Assembly (NCBI GenBank): GCA_964555645.1
Contig: CAZKTA010000017.1
Coordinates: forward strand, 1 to 63,506
Direction: 5' to 3'
Source: DTLC01 sp964555645
GTDB taxonomy: Bacteria > Verrucomicrobiota > Verrucomicrobiia > Limisphaerales > DTLC01
Length of the DNA stretch: 63,506 bases
Notes under the pieces: model-generated
The model's input: the letters and a program-made list of their open reading frames with translations, nothing else
Told to the model about the DNA's origin: nothing
Databases searched by the model: none
Program-made: the position numbers and the translations under genes
Part shown: one piece after another, positions 52,566-61,967 of the stretch
Numbering within the stretch: the first letter of the stretch is position 1
How the letters are laid out: every line of letters starts with the position of its first letter

Positions 52566-54740
52566 ATGAAAACAGTACTTTTCGTGTGCACCGGTAACGT
52601 GTGTCGCAGCCCGATGGCTGAAGGCCTATTTCGTCGCGCCGTTCAGGGCAGGGACGAGTACCGGATTTTGTCGGCTGGCCTTGGCGCAGTTGAGGGCCAA
52701 CCGCCAAGTGATTTTGCCGTAAAAGCCATGGCCGAGCTGGGGATAGACATCTCGAGCTTCCGCAGCCGGCCGTTGACAGTCGAGCTGATCAAACAAGCCG
52801 ATTACATCTTCGGCATGACACACGGCCATGTTGAAGGCGTAATAGCGATGCACCCGCCTGCAGCCGAAAAAACGTTTCTGCTACGCGAATTCGACGAGAC
52901 ACTCGAGTCTTTCGAAAAAGACATTCCCGACCCCATCGGCGGTTCGTACCAGGTTTACGCCGCTTGCCGCGACCAGATCGAACAGGGCATTGCATCGGCG
53001 TTGAAGTTTCTCGAGCAGGCGGCCGGCCAGACGCTTGCACACAGGCACGTACCGACAAAACTAACAGTTGCACTGGGTGCCGATCACGGCGGGTTCGACC
53101 TGAAGGAGGCGCTCAGAAAGTATCTCGAAGACAGGGCCGTGAGCGTTACCGATTTCGGTGCGCATGCAAAAGACGCCGCTGATGATTACCCTGATGTTGC
53201 GCTGCCGGTGGCACGCAGTGTCGGCACGCGTAAACATGACCTCGGCATTTTGATCTGCACAACCGGTGTGGGCATGTGCATCGCCGCCAACAAGGTGCCC
53301 GGTGTCAGAGCGGCTTTGGCCTGCAACGAGCACATGGCCGAGATGGCAAGGCGCCATAACAACGCAAACGTTCTATGTCTTGGGGGTAAAACCACGGATG
53401 CCGAGCTCGCAAAGCGAATGGTGGAAGCGTTTCTGGGCGCGCACTTCGAGGGCGGCAGACACGAGCGGCGTATCCGCAAGCTCGAGTCGGTGTCCGGGTT
53501 AGCAGACCTGAGTTTGAATACAATTGACCCCGATGTAGCCCGTGCAATCGAGCTCGAACGCAAACGGCAGCAGGAACACATCGAGCTGATTGCAAGTGAA
53601 AACTTTGCCAGCCCCGCTGTGCTCGAAGCCCAGGGGTCGGTTCTCACGAACAAATATGCTGAGGGGTACCCACGCAAGCGTTGGTACGGCGGGTGCGAGC
53701 ATATTGACACCGTCGAACAGCTCGCTATTGACCGTGCAAAAACGCTCTTCGGCGCCGAGCATGTCAACGTGCAGCCGCACTCGGGCAGCCAGGCGAACAT
53801 GGCGGTGTATTTTGCCGTGCTGAAGCCCGGCGACAAAATTTTGACCATGGACCTTGCCCACGGCGGGCACCTGACACACGGGCACAAGGTGAACTTTTCA
53901 GGCCGGTTTTTCGAGGTCATCCACTACGGCGTGCGCAAGGAAGATGAGCAGATTGATTACGACCTGCTCGAGCAGCTCGCCAGGCAACACAAACCCAAAA
54001 TGATCACCGTAGGCGCAAGTGCGTATCCGCGAATAATAGATTTTGCGCGCATGGCGCAGATTGCCCAAGAGGTGGGTGCATATCTAATGGCCGACATAGC
54101 GCACATTGCTGGGCTTGTTGCAGCAGGATTACACCCAAGCCCGGTGCCGCATGCCGACTTTGTCACCACCACAACACACAAAACATTGCGCGGGCCGCGA
54201 GGTGGACTGATCATGTGCAAGGCCAAATACGCCAAGGACATTGACAGCACGGTCTTTCCAGGCGTGCAAGGCGGTCCGCTCGAGCATGTAATTGCGGCAA
54301 AAGCAGTCTGTTTGCATGAAGCATTGCAACCGGCGTTCAAAGCGTATCAACAGCAAATCCTGCTTAATGCAAAAGCATTGGCCGAGCGGCTCAGACAAAA
54401 CGGGTTCAGACTCGTCAGTGGCGGTACTGAAAACCACCTGATGCTGGTTGACGTTGGCGCGCGGGGTTTGACCGGTAAAGATTGTCAAGAAGCACTCGAC
54501 CGCGCCGGTATCACAGTTAACAAAAACGCAATTCCGTTCGATACCCGGCCGCCGTTCCAAGCCAGTGGTATTCGGCTCGGCACACCGGCTGTGACCACGC
54601 GCGGCATGAAAGAGGCCGAAATGATCATCATTGCCGACATGATTACCGACGTGTTACAAAATATAAACGCGCTTGACACGGCCGCAAAAGTGCGCCAACG
54701 TGTGCTTGAGTTAACTGCAAGATTTCCCTTGCCGTATTGA
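52566..54740 (+). CDS. Triple fusion: low-MW protein phosphatase - RpiB - serine hydroxymethyltransferase
   Basis: One 724-residue frame with three whole enzymes. Residues 1-150: LMW phosphatase with P-loop VCTGNVCRSPMAEG and general acid DIPDPIGG. About 165-305: ribose-5-phosphate isomerase B with GADHGGFDLKE and CTTGVGMCIAANK. About 318-724: serine hydroxymethyltransferase with IELIASENFASP, PHSGSQANMAVY, MADIAHIAGLVAAG and the PLP Lys in TTTTHKTLRGPRGG. In Bacillus ywlE, rpiB and glyA are close neighbours, so the fusion mirrors an operon. Each part is full length and no stop or frameshift intervenes. It makes 5,10-methylene-THF and interconverts pentose phosphates. Confidence 0.93.
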   Translation: MKTVLFVCTGNVCRSPMAEGLFRRAVQGRDEYRILSAGLGAVEGQPPSDFAVKAMAELGIDISSFRSRPLTVELIKQADYIFGMTHGHVEGVIAMHPPAAEKTFLLREFDETLESFEKDIPDPIGGSYQVYAACRDQIEQGIASALKFLEQAAGQTLAHRHVPTKLTVALGADHGGFDLKEALRKYLEDRAVSVTDFGAHAKDAADDYPDVALPVARSVGTRKHDLGILICTTGVGMCIAANKVPGVRAALACNEHMAEMARRHNNANVLCLGGKTTDAELAKRMVEAFLGAHFEGGRHERRIRKLESVSGLADLSLNTIDPDVARAIELERKRQQEHIELIASENFASPAVLEAQGSVLTNKYAEGYPRKRWYGGCEHIDTVEQLAIDRAKTLFGAEHVNVQPHSGSQANMAVYFAVLKPGDKILTMDLAHGGHLTHGHKVNFSGRFFEVIHYGVRKEDEQIDYDLLEQLARQHKPKMITVGASAYPRIIDFARMAQIAQEVGAYLMADIAHIAGLVAAGLHPSPVPHADFVTTTTHKTLRGPRGGLIMCKAKYAKDIDSTVFPGVQGGPLEHVIAAKAVCLHEALQPAFKAYQQQILLNAKALAERLRQNGFRLVSGGTENHLMLVDVGARGLTGKDCQEALDRAGITVNKNAIPFDTRPPFQASGIRLGTPAVTTRGMKEAEMIIIADMITDVLQNINALDTAAKVRQRVLELTARFPLPY

Positions 54741-54792
54741 CAGACAATACAGCACTCGGGAGGCTGGTAATGATTCCAGCTTGAACGGGTTA

Positions 54793-54833
54793 CGGCGGCC
54801 TGGCCCGAGCTAGGTTGTCGGGCTTGACCGCCG
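54793..54833 (+). promoter_or_regulatory. Two-part hairpin in the rho leader
   Basis: Outer arms CGGCGG (54793-54798) and CCGCCG (54828-54833), inner arms CCCGA and TCGGG. The structure lies about 80 bases before the rho start and about 50 bases after the fusion gene. It could end the fusion transcript (without a U-run) or belong to a rho leader; rho is self-controlled in E. coli. Confidence 0.35.
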
Positions 54834-54913
54834 GCAGATTCACAATTGACAACGCGGCCTGGAACATCGGCTGCAAAATTTAATCCAGTTGTTGGAGCAA
54901 TTGACGTTTGTTT

Positions 54914-56446
54914 ATGCCAAGAACTAGCAAGAAAACCACCAAATCGAAAAAGTCAAAAAAGACAAGCACGGAGCCCGCCGGGCAACCGGCTGAAAACGGC
55001 GCGACTGAAACCGTGTCGGCGGCAGTAGCTGAACCAAACCCGGCTGAACAAGTCGAAGCACAACCCACTGCAACTGTTGCGGATGCGCAGACTGTCCCTG
55101 CTGAGGAAACCACGATTGAACCTGCGGTTGCCCAAGAAGAAGCAATCGCCCCTGAACAGCCACCTGCGGGCGAACAGGTTGTTTTACCAGTCAATGTTGC
55201 CAAGTTGCACGCAATGTCCATGCCCGAGCTTTTCCAGATGGCGCGCGATCTGGGTGTGGAAGACTACGCCGGCATGCGCAAGCACGAGCTTATCTTCCAC
55301 ATACTGCAAAAGAACGCCGAGCGCGCCGGAGTAATGTTTGCCGAAGGCGTGCTGGAAGTGCTCAAGGAAGGATTCGGTTTTTTGCGCTCGCAAAACTCGA
55401 ATTATCTGCCGTGCCCGGAAGACATCTATGTTTCACCCTCGCAGATCAGGCGGTTCAATCTTCAAACCGGCAGCATTGTTGCCGGCCAAATCCGGCCACC
55501 GAAGGAAAAGGAACGGTTCTTTGCGCTGCTAAAGGTCGAGGCGGTTGACCATGAAGACCCCGAGATTGCAAAACACCGGACGCCGTTTGACAACCTTACG
55601 CCGCTGTTCCCAAACAAGCGGTTCATACTTGAAACCGCCCCGGAAGAATTGAGCACGCGCGTGCTTGACCTTGTCTGCCCCCTCGGCAAGGGCACACGCG
55701 GCCTTATCGTTGCCCCGCCGCGCACGGGCAAAACAATCCTTATGCAGAAAATCGCAAATGCAATCCTCAAGAACAACCCTGAAACCTATGTGTTCATCCT
55801 GCTGATCGACGAGCGACCAGAGGAAGTCACAGACATGGAACGCTCCTGTCGCGGCGCGGAGGTGATCAGTTCGACCTTCGATGAACCGGCCGAGCGCCAC
55901 GTGCAGGTGGCCGAGATGGTCATCGAAAAAGCAAAACGCATGGTCGAACGCAAACGCGATGTTGTGATTTTGCTGGACTCGATCACGCGCCTTGCGCGCG
56001 CATACAACACGATCCAACCGCACTCGGGCAAGATTCTATCAGGCGGTGTCGACGCAAATGCACTACACAAACCCAAACGGTTCTTTGGCGCAGCCCGCAA
56101 TATCGAGGAAGGTGGTTCCCTAACAATCATCGCAACTGCTCTGATCGACACTGGCAGCCGAATGGACGAGGTGATTTTCGAAGAGTTCAAAGGCACCGGC
56201 AACATGGAGGTGCACCTGGACCGCGCCCTGGTTGACAGGCGCATTTTCCCGTCAATAAACATCGAACGTTCAGGTACGCGCAAGGAAGAGCTGCTTTATC
56301 ACCCCGACGAATACAGCCGCATCGTGCTGTTGCGTCGCGCATTGACAGGCGTGCCCGCAGTCGAGGCAATGGAACTGCTGCTGAACAAGCTTAAGAAAAC
56401 CAAAACAAACGTCGAGTTCCTGTTAAGCCTGACCATGACAACGTGA
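54914..56446 (+). CDS. rho: Transcription termination factor Rho
   Basis: 510 residues. A ~90-residue Lys/Pro/Ala/Glu-rich low-complexity N terminus precedes the Rho N domain (MPELFQMARDLGVEDYAGMR), the RNA-binding cold-shock-like fold (GFGFLRSQNSNYLPCPEDIY) and the ATPase: Walker A VAPPRTGKTIL, DERPEEVTDMERS, and the Q-loop/R-loop region SGGVDANALHKPKRFFGAAR. The start is ATGCCAAGAAC; an ATG-like start six bases upstream is also possible. Confidence 0.97.
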   Translation: MPRTSKKTTKSKKSKKTSTEPAGQPAENGATETVSAAVAEPNPAEQVEAQPTATVADAQTVPAEETTIEPAVAQEEAIAPEQPPAGEQVVLPVNVAKLHAMSMPELFQMARDLGVEDYAGMRKHELIFHILQKNAERAGVMFAEGVLEVLKEGFGFLRSQNSNYLPCPEDIYVSPSQIRRFNLQTGSIVAGQIRPPKEKERFFALLKVEAVDHEDPEIAKHRTPFDNLTPLFPNKRFILETAPEELSTRVLDLVCPLGKGTRGLIVAPPRTGKTILMQKIANAILKNNPETYVFILLIDERPEEVTDMERSCRGAEVISSTFDEPAERHVQVAEMVIEKAKRMVERKRDVVILLDSITRLARAYNTIQPHSGKILSGGVDANALHKPKRFFGAARNIEEGGSLTIIATALIDTGSRMDEVIFEEFKGTGNMEVHLDRALVDRRIFPSINIERSGTRKEELLYHPDEYSRIVLLRRALTGVPAVEAMELLLNKLKKTKTNVEFLLSLTMTT

Positions 56447-56592
56447 TGGCCAGCCCAGCGGAACCGGTCTCAGCCTCCAGCCCGTAAAGAACCCCGCACA
56501 TGGACCAGCGGCTCGTTAAATAGACCAATCCGACTGTTGATGCTTGAGGCAGAAGCGCAACCGAACAAAATTCACCCGCACCAAAGTGTCAA

Positions 56593-57954
56593 ATGCGGAC
56601 CCTGATTAAATACGCTCTAGCCGCAACCGAACCCAAGGACCATATCGTCGTAAAAGGCTGGGTGCGTACTCGACGCGACTCGAAAGGATTTTCGTTCATC
56701 GAGCTAAATGACGGCTCGTGTCTCGCCAGCATACAAATAATCGCCGACCGCACTACAGCCGGCTACGAACACATTGCACATTTTACAACAGGTGCATCGG
56801 CAATTGTCGAAGGCAGTCTGGTGCCATCCCCCGGTAGAGAACAAAAATGGGAAATCAAAGCAAACCGAATCGAGCTGGTCGGCCCCGCAGATGCAACGTA
56901 TCCGCTCCAAAAGAAAGGGCACTCACTCGAATTCCTCCGCACAATTGCGCACCTGCGACCACGGTCAAACCTGTTCGGCGCAATATTCCGCACCCGGAGC
57001 CGACTAGCTTTCGCCGTGCACGAGTTTTTCCAAAGCCGCGATTTCGTCTATGTGCACACGCCAATTATAACTGCCAGTGATTGCGAAGGGGCGGGCGAAT
57101 TGTTCAGAGTAACCACGCTCAAGGGCAACATTGATGAAAAACCCGAATCTGATTTCTTCGCGCGCAGGACATATTTGACCGTAAGCGGCCAACTCGAAGG
57201 CGAAGCATTTGCGTGTGCATTGTCCAACATCTACACTTTCGGGCCGACTTTCCGCGCTGAAAACTCAAACACAGCACGCCATGCCGCAGAGTTTTGGATG
57301 ATCGAACCCGAGATGGCCTTCTGCGACCTGGCGGGCGACATGGACCTTGCCGAAGAGTTCATCAAGGCAATGGCACAATGTACACTGGAGCGTTGTGCAG
57401 ACGACCTTGCACTGTTTGCACGGTTCGTTGACAAGGAAGTTTACAACCGGCTCCAGTTCGTGATCGAACGTCCATTTGTGCGTGTTGCTTATACCGATGC
57501 AATCCAGATACTTAAACGCTCGGGCAAACAGTTTCAGTTCCCGGTCGAGTACGGCGTGAACCTTCAGTCCGAACACGAACGTTACCTGACGGAGGAACAT
57601 TTCAAATCGCCTGTGACGGTTTACAATTACCCGCGCCAGATCAAGCCATTCTACATGCGGCTCAACGACGACGGCAAAACCGTTACCGCAATGGACGTGC
57701 TTGTGCCCGGCATCGGCGAGGTTATAGGGGGTGCACAACGTGAGGAACGACTCGACCAATTGCTCGACAACATGCGCTTTCACAAACTCGACCCGCAAGA
57801 CTACTGGTGGTACGTTGACTTGCGCAGGTACGGCACCGTGCCGCATGCCGGGTTCGGCGTCGGGTTCGAGCGATTGCTCATGTTCCTGACCGGTGTGGAA
57901 AATATTCGCGACGTCATCCCGTTTGCGCGCACGCCGGGTAATGCAGAGTTCTGA
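56593..57954 (+). CDS. asnS: Asparaginyl-tRNA synthetase
   Basis: Class IIb synthetase (453 residues). The N-terminal OB-fold has VVKGWVRTRRDSKGFSFIEL. Motif 2 is FGPTFRAENSNTARHAAEFW and motif 3 is GFGVGFERLLMFLTG, followed by the AsnS-type ending IRDVIPFARTPGNAEF. It directly attaches Asn to tRNA-Asn, so the indirect amidotransferase route is not needed for this tRNA. Confidence 0.96.
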   Translation: MRTLIKYALAATEPKDHIVVKGWVRTRRDSKGFSFIELNDGSCLASIQIIADRTTAGYEHIAHFTTGASAIVEGSLVPSPGREQKWEIKANRIELVGPADATYPLQKKGHSLEFLRTIAHLRPRSNLFGAIFRTRSRLAFAVHEFFQSRDFVYVHTPIITASDCEGAGELFRVTTLKGNIDEKPESDFFARRTYLTVSGQLEGEAFACALSNIYTFGPTFRAENSNTARHAAEFWMIEPEMAFCDLAGDMDLAEEFIKAMAQCTLERCADDLALFARFVDKEVYNRLQFVIERPFVRVAYTDAIQILKRSGKQFQFPVEYGVNLQSEHERYLTEEHFKSPVTVYNYPRQIKPFYMRLNDDGKTVTAMDVLVPGIGEVIGGAQREERLDQLLDNMRFHKLDPQDYWWYVDLRRYGTVPHAGFGVGFERLLMFLTGVENIRDVIPFARTPGNAEF

Positions 57955-58044
57955 CCTGTACAAAAACAACGACGCCTAAATGCGAAGCTCCTGAGCCCAG
58001 TGCATTCGGCCTGCAGTAAACACGGTTGTCGCCACTGGAAAATT

Positions 58045-58674
58045 GTGCCCAGAAAATCGAACAGCCAGTGCTCTTTTCCTTGGTCTGCTCCAAAGCTGCC
58101 GGTTGCACTTTTGCTAAGCGTGGCGTTGTCCGGATGCAGCCCCGAGAAGATCACAGTTTACATCGTTCCCAAAGAAAGCCCAGTACTTGAGCGTGTGCAA
58201 AAGGAACACGGCACAATTGTTGACCTGACCAACCCCGCTCAAGCAGTGTCAGGAAAACTCGGTTGGACCGTGCCGCCAGGATGGATTGAACTGCCCCCGA
58301 CACAATTTGCCCTCGCGCGGTTTGTTGTGAGTGGGCCGACTGGCCATGCGCAAATTACCGCGACTGTTTTGCCGGGCAACGCGGGCGGTTTGTTTGCCAA
58401 CGTTAACCGGTGGCGTTCGCAGGTTAACCTCGAGCAAATAGTTGAAGCTGACCTTGCCAAAACCGTCAAAAACATTGAGACACACGCCGGCACAGCACAG
58501 GTAGTTGACTTCGTTGGGGCAGACCCGAAAACAGGCCGCAAGATAAGGTTGATCAGCGTCATGCTCCCACATGAGGACCGAACTTGGTTCTTCAAAATTA
58601 TTGGCGAGGCCGAGGTCGTGGCGCATCAAAAAGACGCGTTTCTACAGTTCGTTCAAACCACACGGTTCAACTGA
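58045..58674 (+). CDS. Lipoprotein of unknown function in the cytochrome c maturation cluster
   Basis: About 209 residues from a GTG. Signal LPVALLLSVALSGC with lipobox. The mature part has GWTVPPGWIELPP and a pattern of beta strands, no known domain that I recognise. The frame is open upstream to 58000, but that adds unlike-looking residues. It ends two bases before the ResB-like gene, so it is probably part of the same operon. Confidence 0.7.
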   Translation: MPRKSNSQCSFPWSAPKLPVALLLSVALSGCSPEKITVYIVPKESPVLERVQKEHGTIVDLTNPAQAVSGKLGWTVPPGWIELPPTQFALARFVVSGPTGHAQITATVLPGNAGGLFANVNRWRSQVNLEQIVEADLAKTVKNIETHAGTAQVVDFVGADPKTGRKIRLISVMLPHEDRTWFFKIIGEAEVVAHQKDAFLQFVQTTRFN

Positions 58675-58676
58675 CG

Positions 58677-59861
58677 ATGAGATTGCTCTTTAACACACTA
58701 TTGGCCCTGCTCGGCTCGCTGAAGCTGACAGTTGCGTGCCTGGCACTTGCCATTGTACTGGTGTTTGTTGGCACACTTGCTCAAGCCCAGTTGGGGGTTT
58801 ACCGGGTACAATCCGAATTTTTCAACAGTTTTATCGTGTTTTGGTCACCGGCAGACAAACCGGGCGTGAAAATCCCTGTGTTCCCCGGTGGATACCTTAT
58901 CTGCAGTGTGTTGCTTTTGAATCTGATTGCCGCACACGTTGTGCGATTCAAACCCAGAACGAACATGTTCGGTACACTATTGACACACACCGGCCTTGCG
59001 CTGCTGTTGCTCGGCCAATTTGCCACTAACCTGCTCTCCACAGAAAGTCATATCCGCCTCGCTGAAGGTGAAATGAAAAACTATTCCGAAAGTAGCACAA
59101 GCACTGAACTTGCCGTCGTGGATGTAACCGAGCCGGACATTGACAAGGTTGTATCTATACCGGCTTCGCTCCTTGCGCGTGCAAGCGGGGCGCATAACCC
59201 GGCAAAAGCGGCCATTAAACATCCTCAACTGCCTTTTTCAATCCGTGTCGTGCGTTACCTGCATAATGCACGGCTGAGCGAGCATCCGTTGCCTGGATTT
59301 GAAAAATCACCCGCAACACACGGTGTCGGCGCCCGATTTTGGCTGGGGCATGAGCACATTACACCCGGGCCATTCAACCGCGATGTGCCCGCAGCGCTGA
59401 TTGAGCTTGAAGCGCAAACCGGCTCGATCGGTTCGTGGTTGGTCTCAGAGCTAATTCCACAGCCGCAAACGGTCGAGTTCAACGGACGAACTTGGCAATT
59501 GAACATGCGCCCACTCAGGCATTATCGGCCGTTCTGGTTGCAGCTCATCAAGTTTACACACGAAAAATACCCGGGCACGGATATCCCACGAAATTTTTCG
59601 AGTCGCCTCAGGCTAATCCGACCAGACACAGGCGAAGACCGCGAGGTATCGATCAAAATGAACAATCCACTCCGCTATGGCGGTGAAACATTTTACCAGG
59701 CTGGGTACGACGACACCGAACCGCACGCGACGATTTTGCAAGTTGTGCGTAATCCTACCTGGCCCACCCCATATATCGCTGGTGCAATGGTAACTTTGGG
59801 TCTGGTGATCCAGTTCACAGGACGGCTGTACGACTTTCTAACCAAACAAAACAAGACATGA
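58677..59861 (+). CDS. ResB-like cytochrome c maturation protein
   Basis: 394 residues. N-terminal helices (LLALLGSLKLTVACLALAIVLVFVGTL), then YLICSVLLLNLIAAHVVRF, a large periplasmic part (about 120-355) and a final helix. ResB-type (System II) proteins pair with CcsA to deliver haem. The stop overlaps the next ATG (ATGA). The two N-terminal features GSLKLTVACL and RVQSEFFNS are typical of the family. Confidence 0.88.
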   Translation: MRLLFNTLLALLGSLKLTVACLALAIVLVFVGTLAQAQLGVYRVQSEFFNSFIVFWSPADKPGVKIPVFPGGYLICSVLLLNLIAAHVVRFKPRTNMFGTLLTHTGLALLLLGQFATNLLSTESHIRLAEGEMKNYSESSTSTELAVVDVTEPDIDKVVSIPASLLARASGAHNPAKAAIKHPQLPFSIRVVRYLHNARLSEHPLPGFEKSPATHGVGARFWLGHEHITPGPFNRDVPAALIELEAQTGSIGSWLVSELIPQPQTVEFNGRTWQLNMRPLRHYRPFWLQLIKFTHEKYPGTDIPRNFSSRLRLIRPDTGEDREVSIKMNNPLRYGGETFYQAGYDDTEPHATILQVVRNPTWPTPYIAGAMVTLGLVIQFTGRLYDFLTKQNKT

Positions 59862-61873
59862 CCCAACTCATCCCAAAAGTCGTCCCGTGGGTGTTACTGT
59901 CATTGTTCGTGGCGCTGCTCGGCCCGGCGCTTGTACCACGGGCAGAGATAAGTTTCCGTTATCGTGATTTCGGTCGTATACCCGTCATGTACAACGGGCG
60001 CGTGCAGCCTTTGGACACCCTGGCACGCAACACACTACGCCAGATCCGTGGCACAACTGCTATCCCCCTACGGGAAACAAAGTCGTATCAGCTCTGGCCC
60101 AGACCGGAAAAGCTCGGCGCAACACCGTGGCTGGCCGAGGTTTTGATGAATCCTGCCGCTGCAGATGCGCGTGCGATCTTCTTGATTCATAACCCCGAGT
60201 TGTTGGACGCACTCCAGCTCCGCTGTGCAGGGGTGCAACGCTCCGGCTTGTTTTACTTCAGCTTCAACAACCTGACCAATGCACTCGACAAAATCGAATC
60301 TGAAGCGCGCCAGGCCGCCAACATCGAGCCACAAACAAGAACCGCTTACCAAAGACAGGTTATACGGCTATTCAATGCCTTGGTTGTTTACCAACGGCTT
60401 AAAAACAGCCTGCAACCCAATGACACAGCCAATTTTGCCGCTGAAATTGCCACCTATGAAGATTCCATCAGCCCCGGCGTCGCGGCACTTAAAGCCCGTA
60501 GCGCAGGTACAGACTTTGACCAGGCTGCACTCGACAGGTTTGTAGGGTTCCTAGCCCGGTACGAACACATGTGGAGAACTGCCTCGGTGTTGCTTGTGCC
60601 GCCCCACATCAATGAGCCCACGGACAACTGGCGTACCATAGGTCAAGCCCTGTTCGAGTCAGGGCTCAGCACAGGCGAAGTTCCAGTGCCGGTCCGTGCA
60701 TTTGCACTAATGACAAGCGCATTCCGGCAAAACGACCATGCCAGTTTCAATTGTGCAGTGCACGATTATCTTACATGGCTCGAGACGAATGCTACGCATG
60801 CCGTCGCCAAAGCCAAAACCGAGTGTTTCTATAACAGGCTCGAGGCTTTCTTACGCGCGCTCAAAATTTACCTGGGTGCATTTCTGTTTTCTACTGTTGC
60901 AATGCTGACGCTGGGCGTGTGGCCCATCGGCTCGGAGACATTCAGGCGGTCGGCAGCCTGGCTGTTGACACTTGCATTCATTATTCACACAGCCGGCTTG
61001 ATGTTACGGATGTGGATCGAACGCAGACCACCGGTGACAAATCTTTATTCTTCTGCGGTATTTGTTGGTTGGGCGGCCGTGTTGCTGGGACTCTTGATCG
61101 AACGTAAATGGCGGCTCGGAATCGGGACTGCAGCGGGAGCTTCTGCCGGCTTCATAACCCTTATCATTGCGCACAACCTTTCGCTGGGGGGTGACACAAT
61201 GGAAGTGTTGCACGCCGTACTGGACACGAACTTCTGGCTTGCCGCACATGTTATAACCATCACACTCGGGTACGGCGCAACGTTCATGGCCGGTCTGCTC
61301 GGCATTCTCTATGTGCTGTTGGGGTTGTTCACACCGCTTTTGTCGCGTCAGCAAGGTGTGTCCGACAATCCATTGCCGCCCACACAGGCCGCCAAACAAC
61401 TCACACCTTTTGCTGTCGAGTCGCCAATCTCAACACACAACTCTTCGGCCTCGACAAACCTTGGCGCTGCGCTCAGCAGGACGATCTATGGTACAGTGTG
61501 TTTTGCGTTGCTGTTCAGTTTTGCGGGGACCGTGCTGGGGGGCCTTTGGGCTGAGCGTGCCTGGGGACGGTTTTGGGGTTGGGACCCGAAGGAAAACGGC
61601 GCGTTGATGGTTGTGCTCTGGAATGCAATCGTGTTACATGCACTCCGGGCCGGGTTGGTGCGTGAACGCGGCTTGGCCAACATGACCATTTTTGGCAATG
61701 TTATAACAAGTTTCTCGTGGTTTGGCGTAAACATGCTCGGTGTTGGGCTGCATTCGTACGGGTTTATGGATGGCGGTTTTAGATGGCTACTGTTGTTCGT
61801 GTCCAGCCAATTCTTTATAATCGGGGTGGGCTTGCTCCCACAAAAACTCTGGCGCAGTTGTCGTGTCGCGTGA
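59858..61873 (+). CDS. CcsA/CcsB-type cytochrome c assembly protein
   Basis: 671 residues. A long periplasmic N-terminal part (about 30-325) follows one helix. The C-terminal half has many helices and the haem-handling tryptophan-rich motif WGRFWGWDPKENG, with nearby conserved His (e.g. AHVITITLGYGA; LHALRAG). It forms the System II haem lyase with the ResB-like partner just upstream. The gene for a small cytochrome c lies at 29.3 kb. Confidence 0.9.
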   Translation: MTQLIPKVVPWVLLSLFVALLGPALVPRAEISFRYRDFGRIPVMYNGRVQPLDTLARNTLRQIRGTTAIPLRETKSYQLWPRPEKLGATPWLAEVLMNPAAADARAIFLIHNPELLDALQLRCAGVQRSGLFYFSFNNLTNALDKIESEARQAANIEPQTRTAYQRQVIRLFNALVVYQRLKNSLQPNDTANFAAEIATYEDSISPGVAALKARSAGTDFDQAALDRFVGFLARYEHMWRTASVLLVPPHINEPTDNWRTIGQALFESGLSTGEVPVPVRAFALMTSAFRQNDHASFNCAVHDYLTWLETNATHAVAKAKTECFYNRLEAFLRALKIYLGAFLFSTVAMLTLGVWPIGSETFRRSAAWLLTLAFIIHTAGLMLRMWIERRPPVTNLYSSAVFVGWAAVLLGLLIERKWRLGIGTAAGASAGFITLIIAHNLSLGGDTMEVLHAVLDTNFWLAAHVITITLGYGATFMAGLLGILYVLLGLFTPLLSRQQGVSDNPLPPTQAAKQLTPFAVESPISTHNSSASTNLGAALSRTIYGTVCFALLFSFAGTVLGGLWAERAWGRFWGWDPKENGALMVVLWNAIVLHALRAGLVRERGLANMTIFGNVITSFSWFGVNMLGVGLHSYGFMDGGFRWLLLFVSSQFFIIGVGLLPQKLWRSCRVA

Positions 61874-61967
61874 CGCTGCACAACCTCCACAAGTCACAGC
61901 TACATCAGCGGAGCACGATTCGTGCCCCATGCACCAAAAATGCAGCGTGCGGCACTAAACTTATCTT

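Noticed and set aside
61873..61949. Inverted pair ACGCTGCA/TGCAGCGT after the ccsA-type gene as a terminator
   Set aside because: The arms are about 60 bases apart with no T-run, so the pairing is probably chance.
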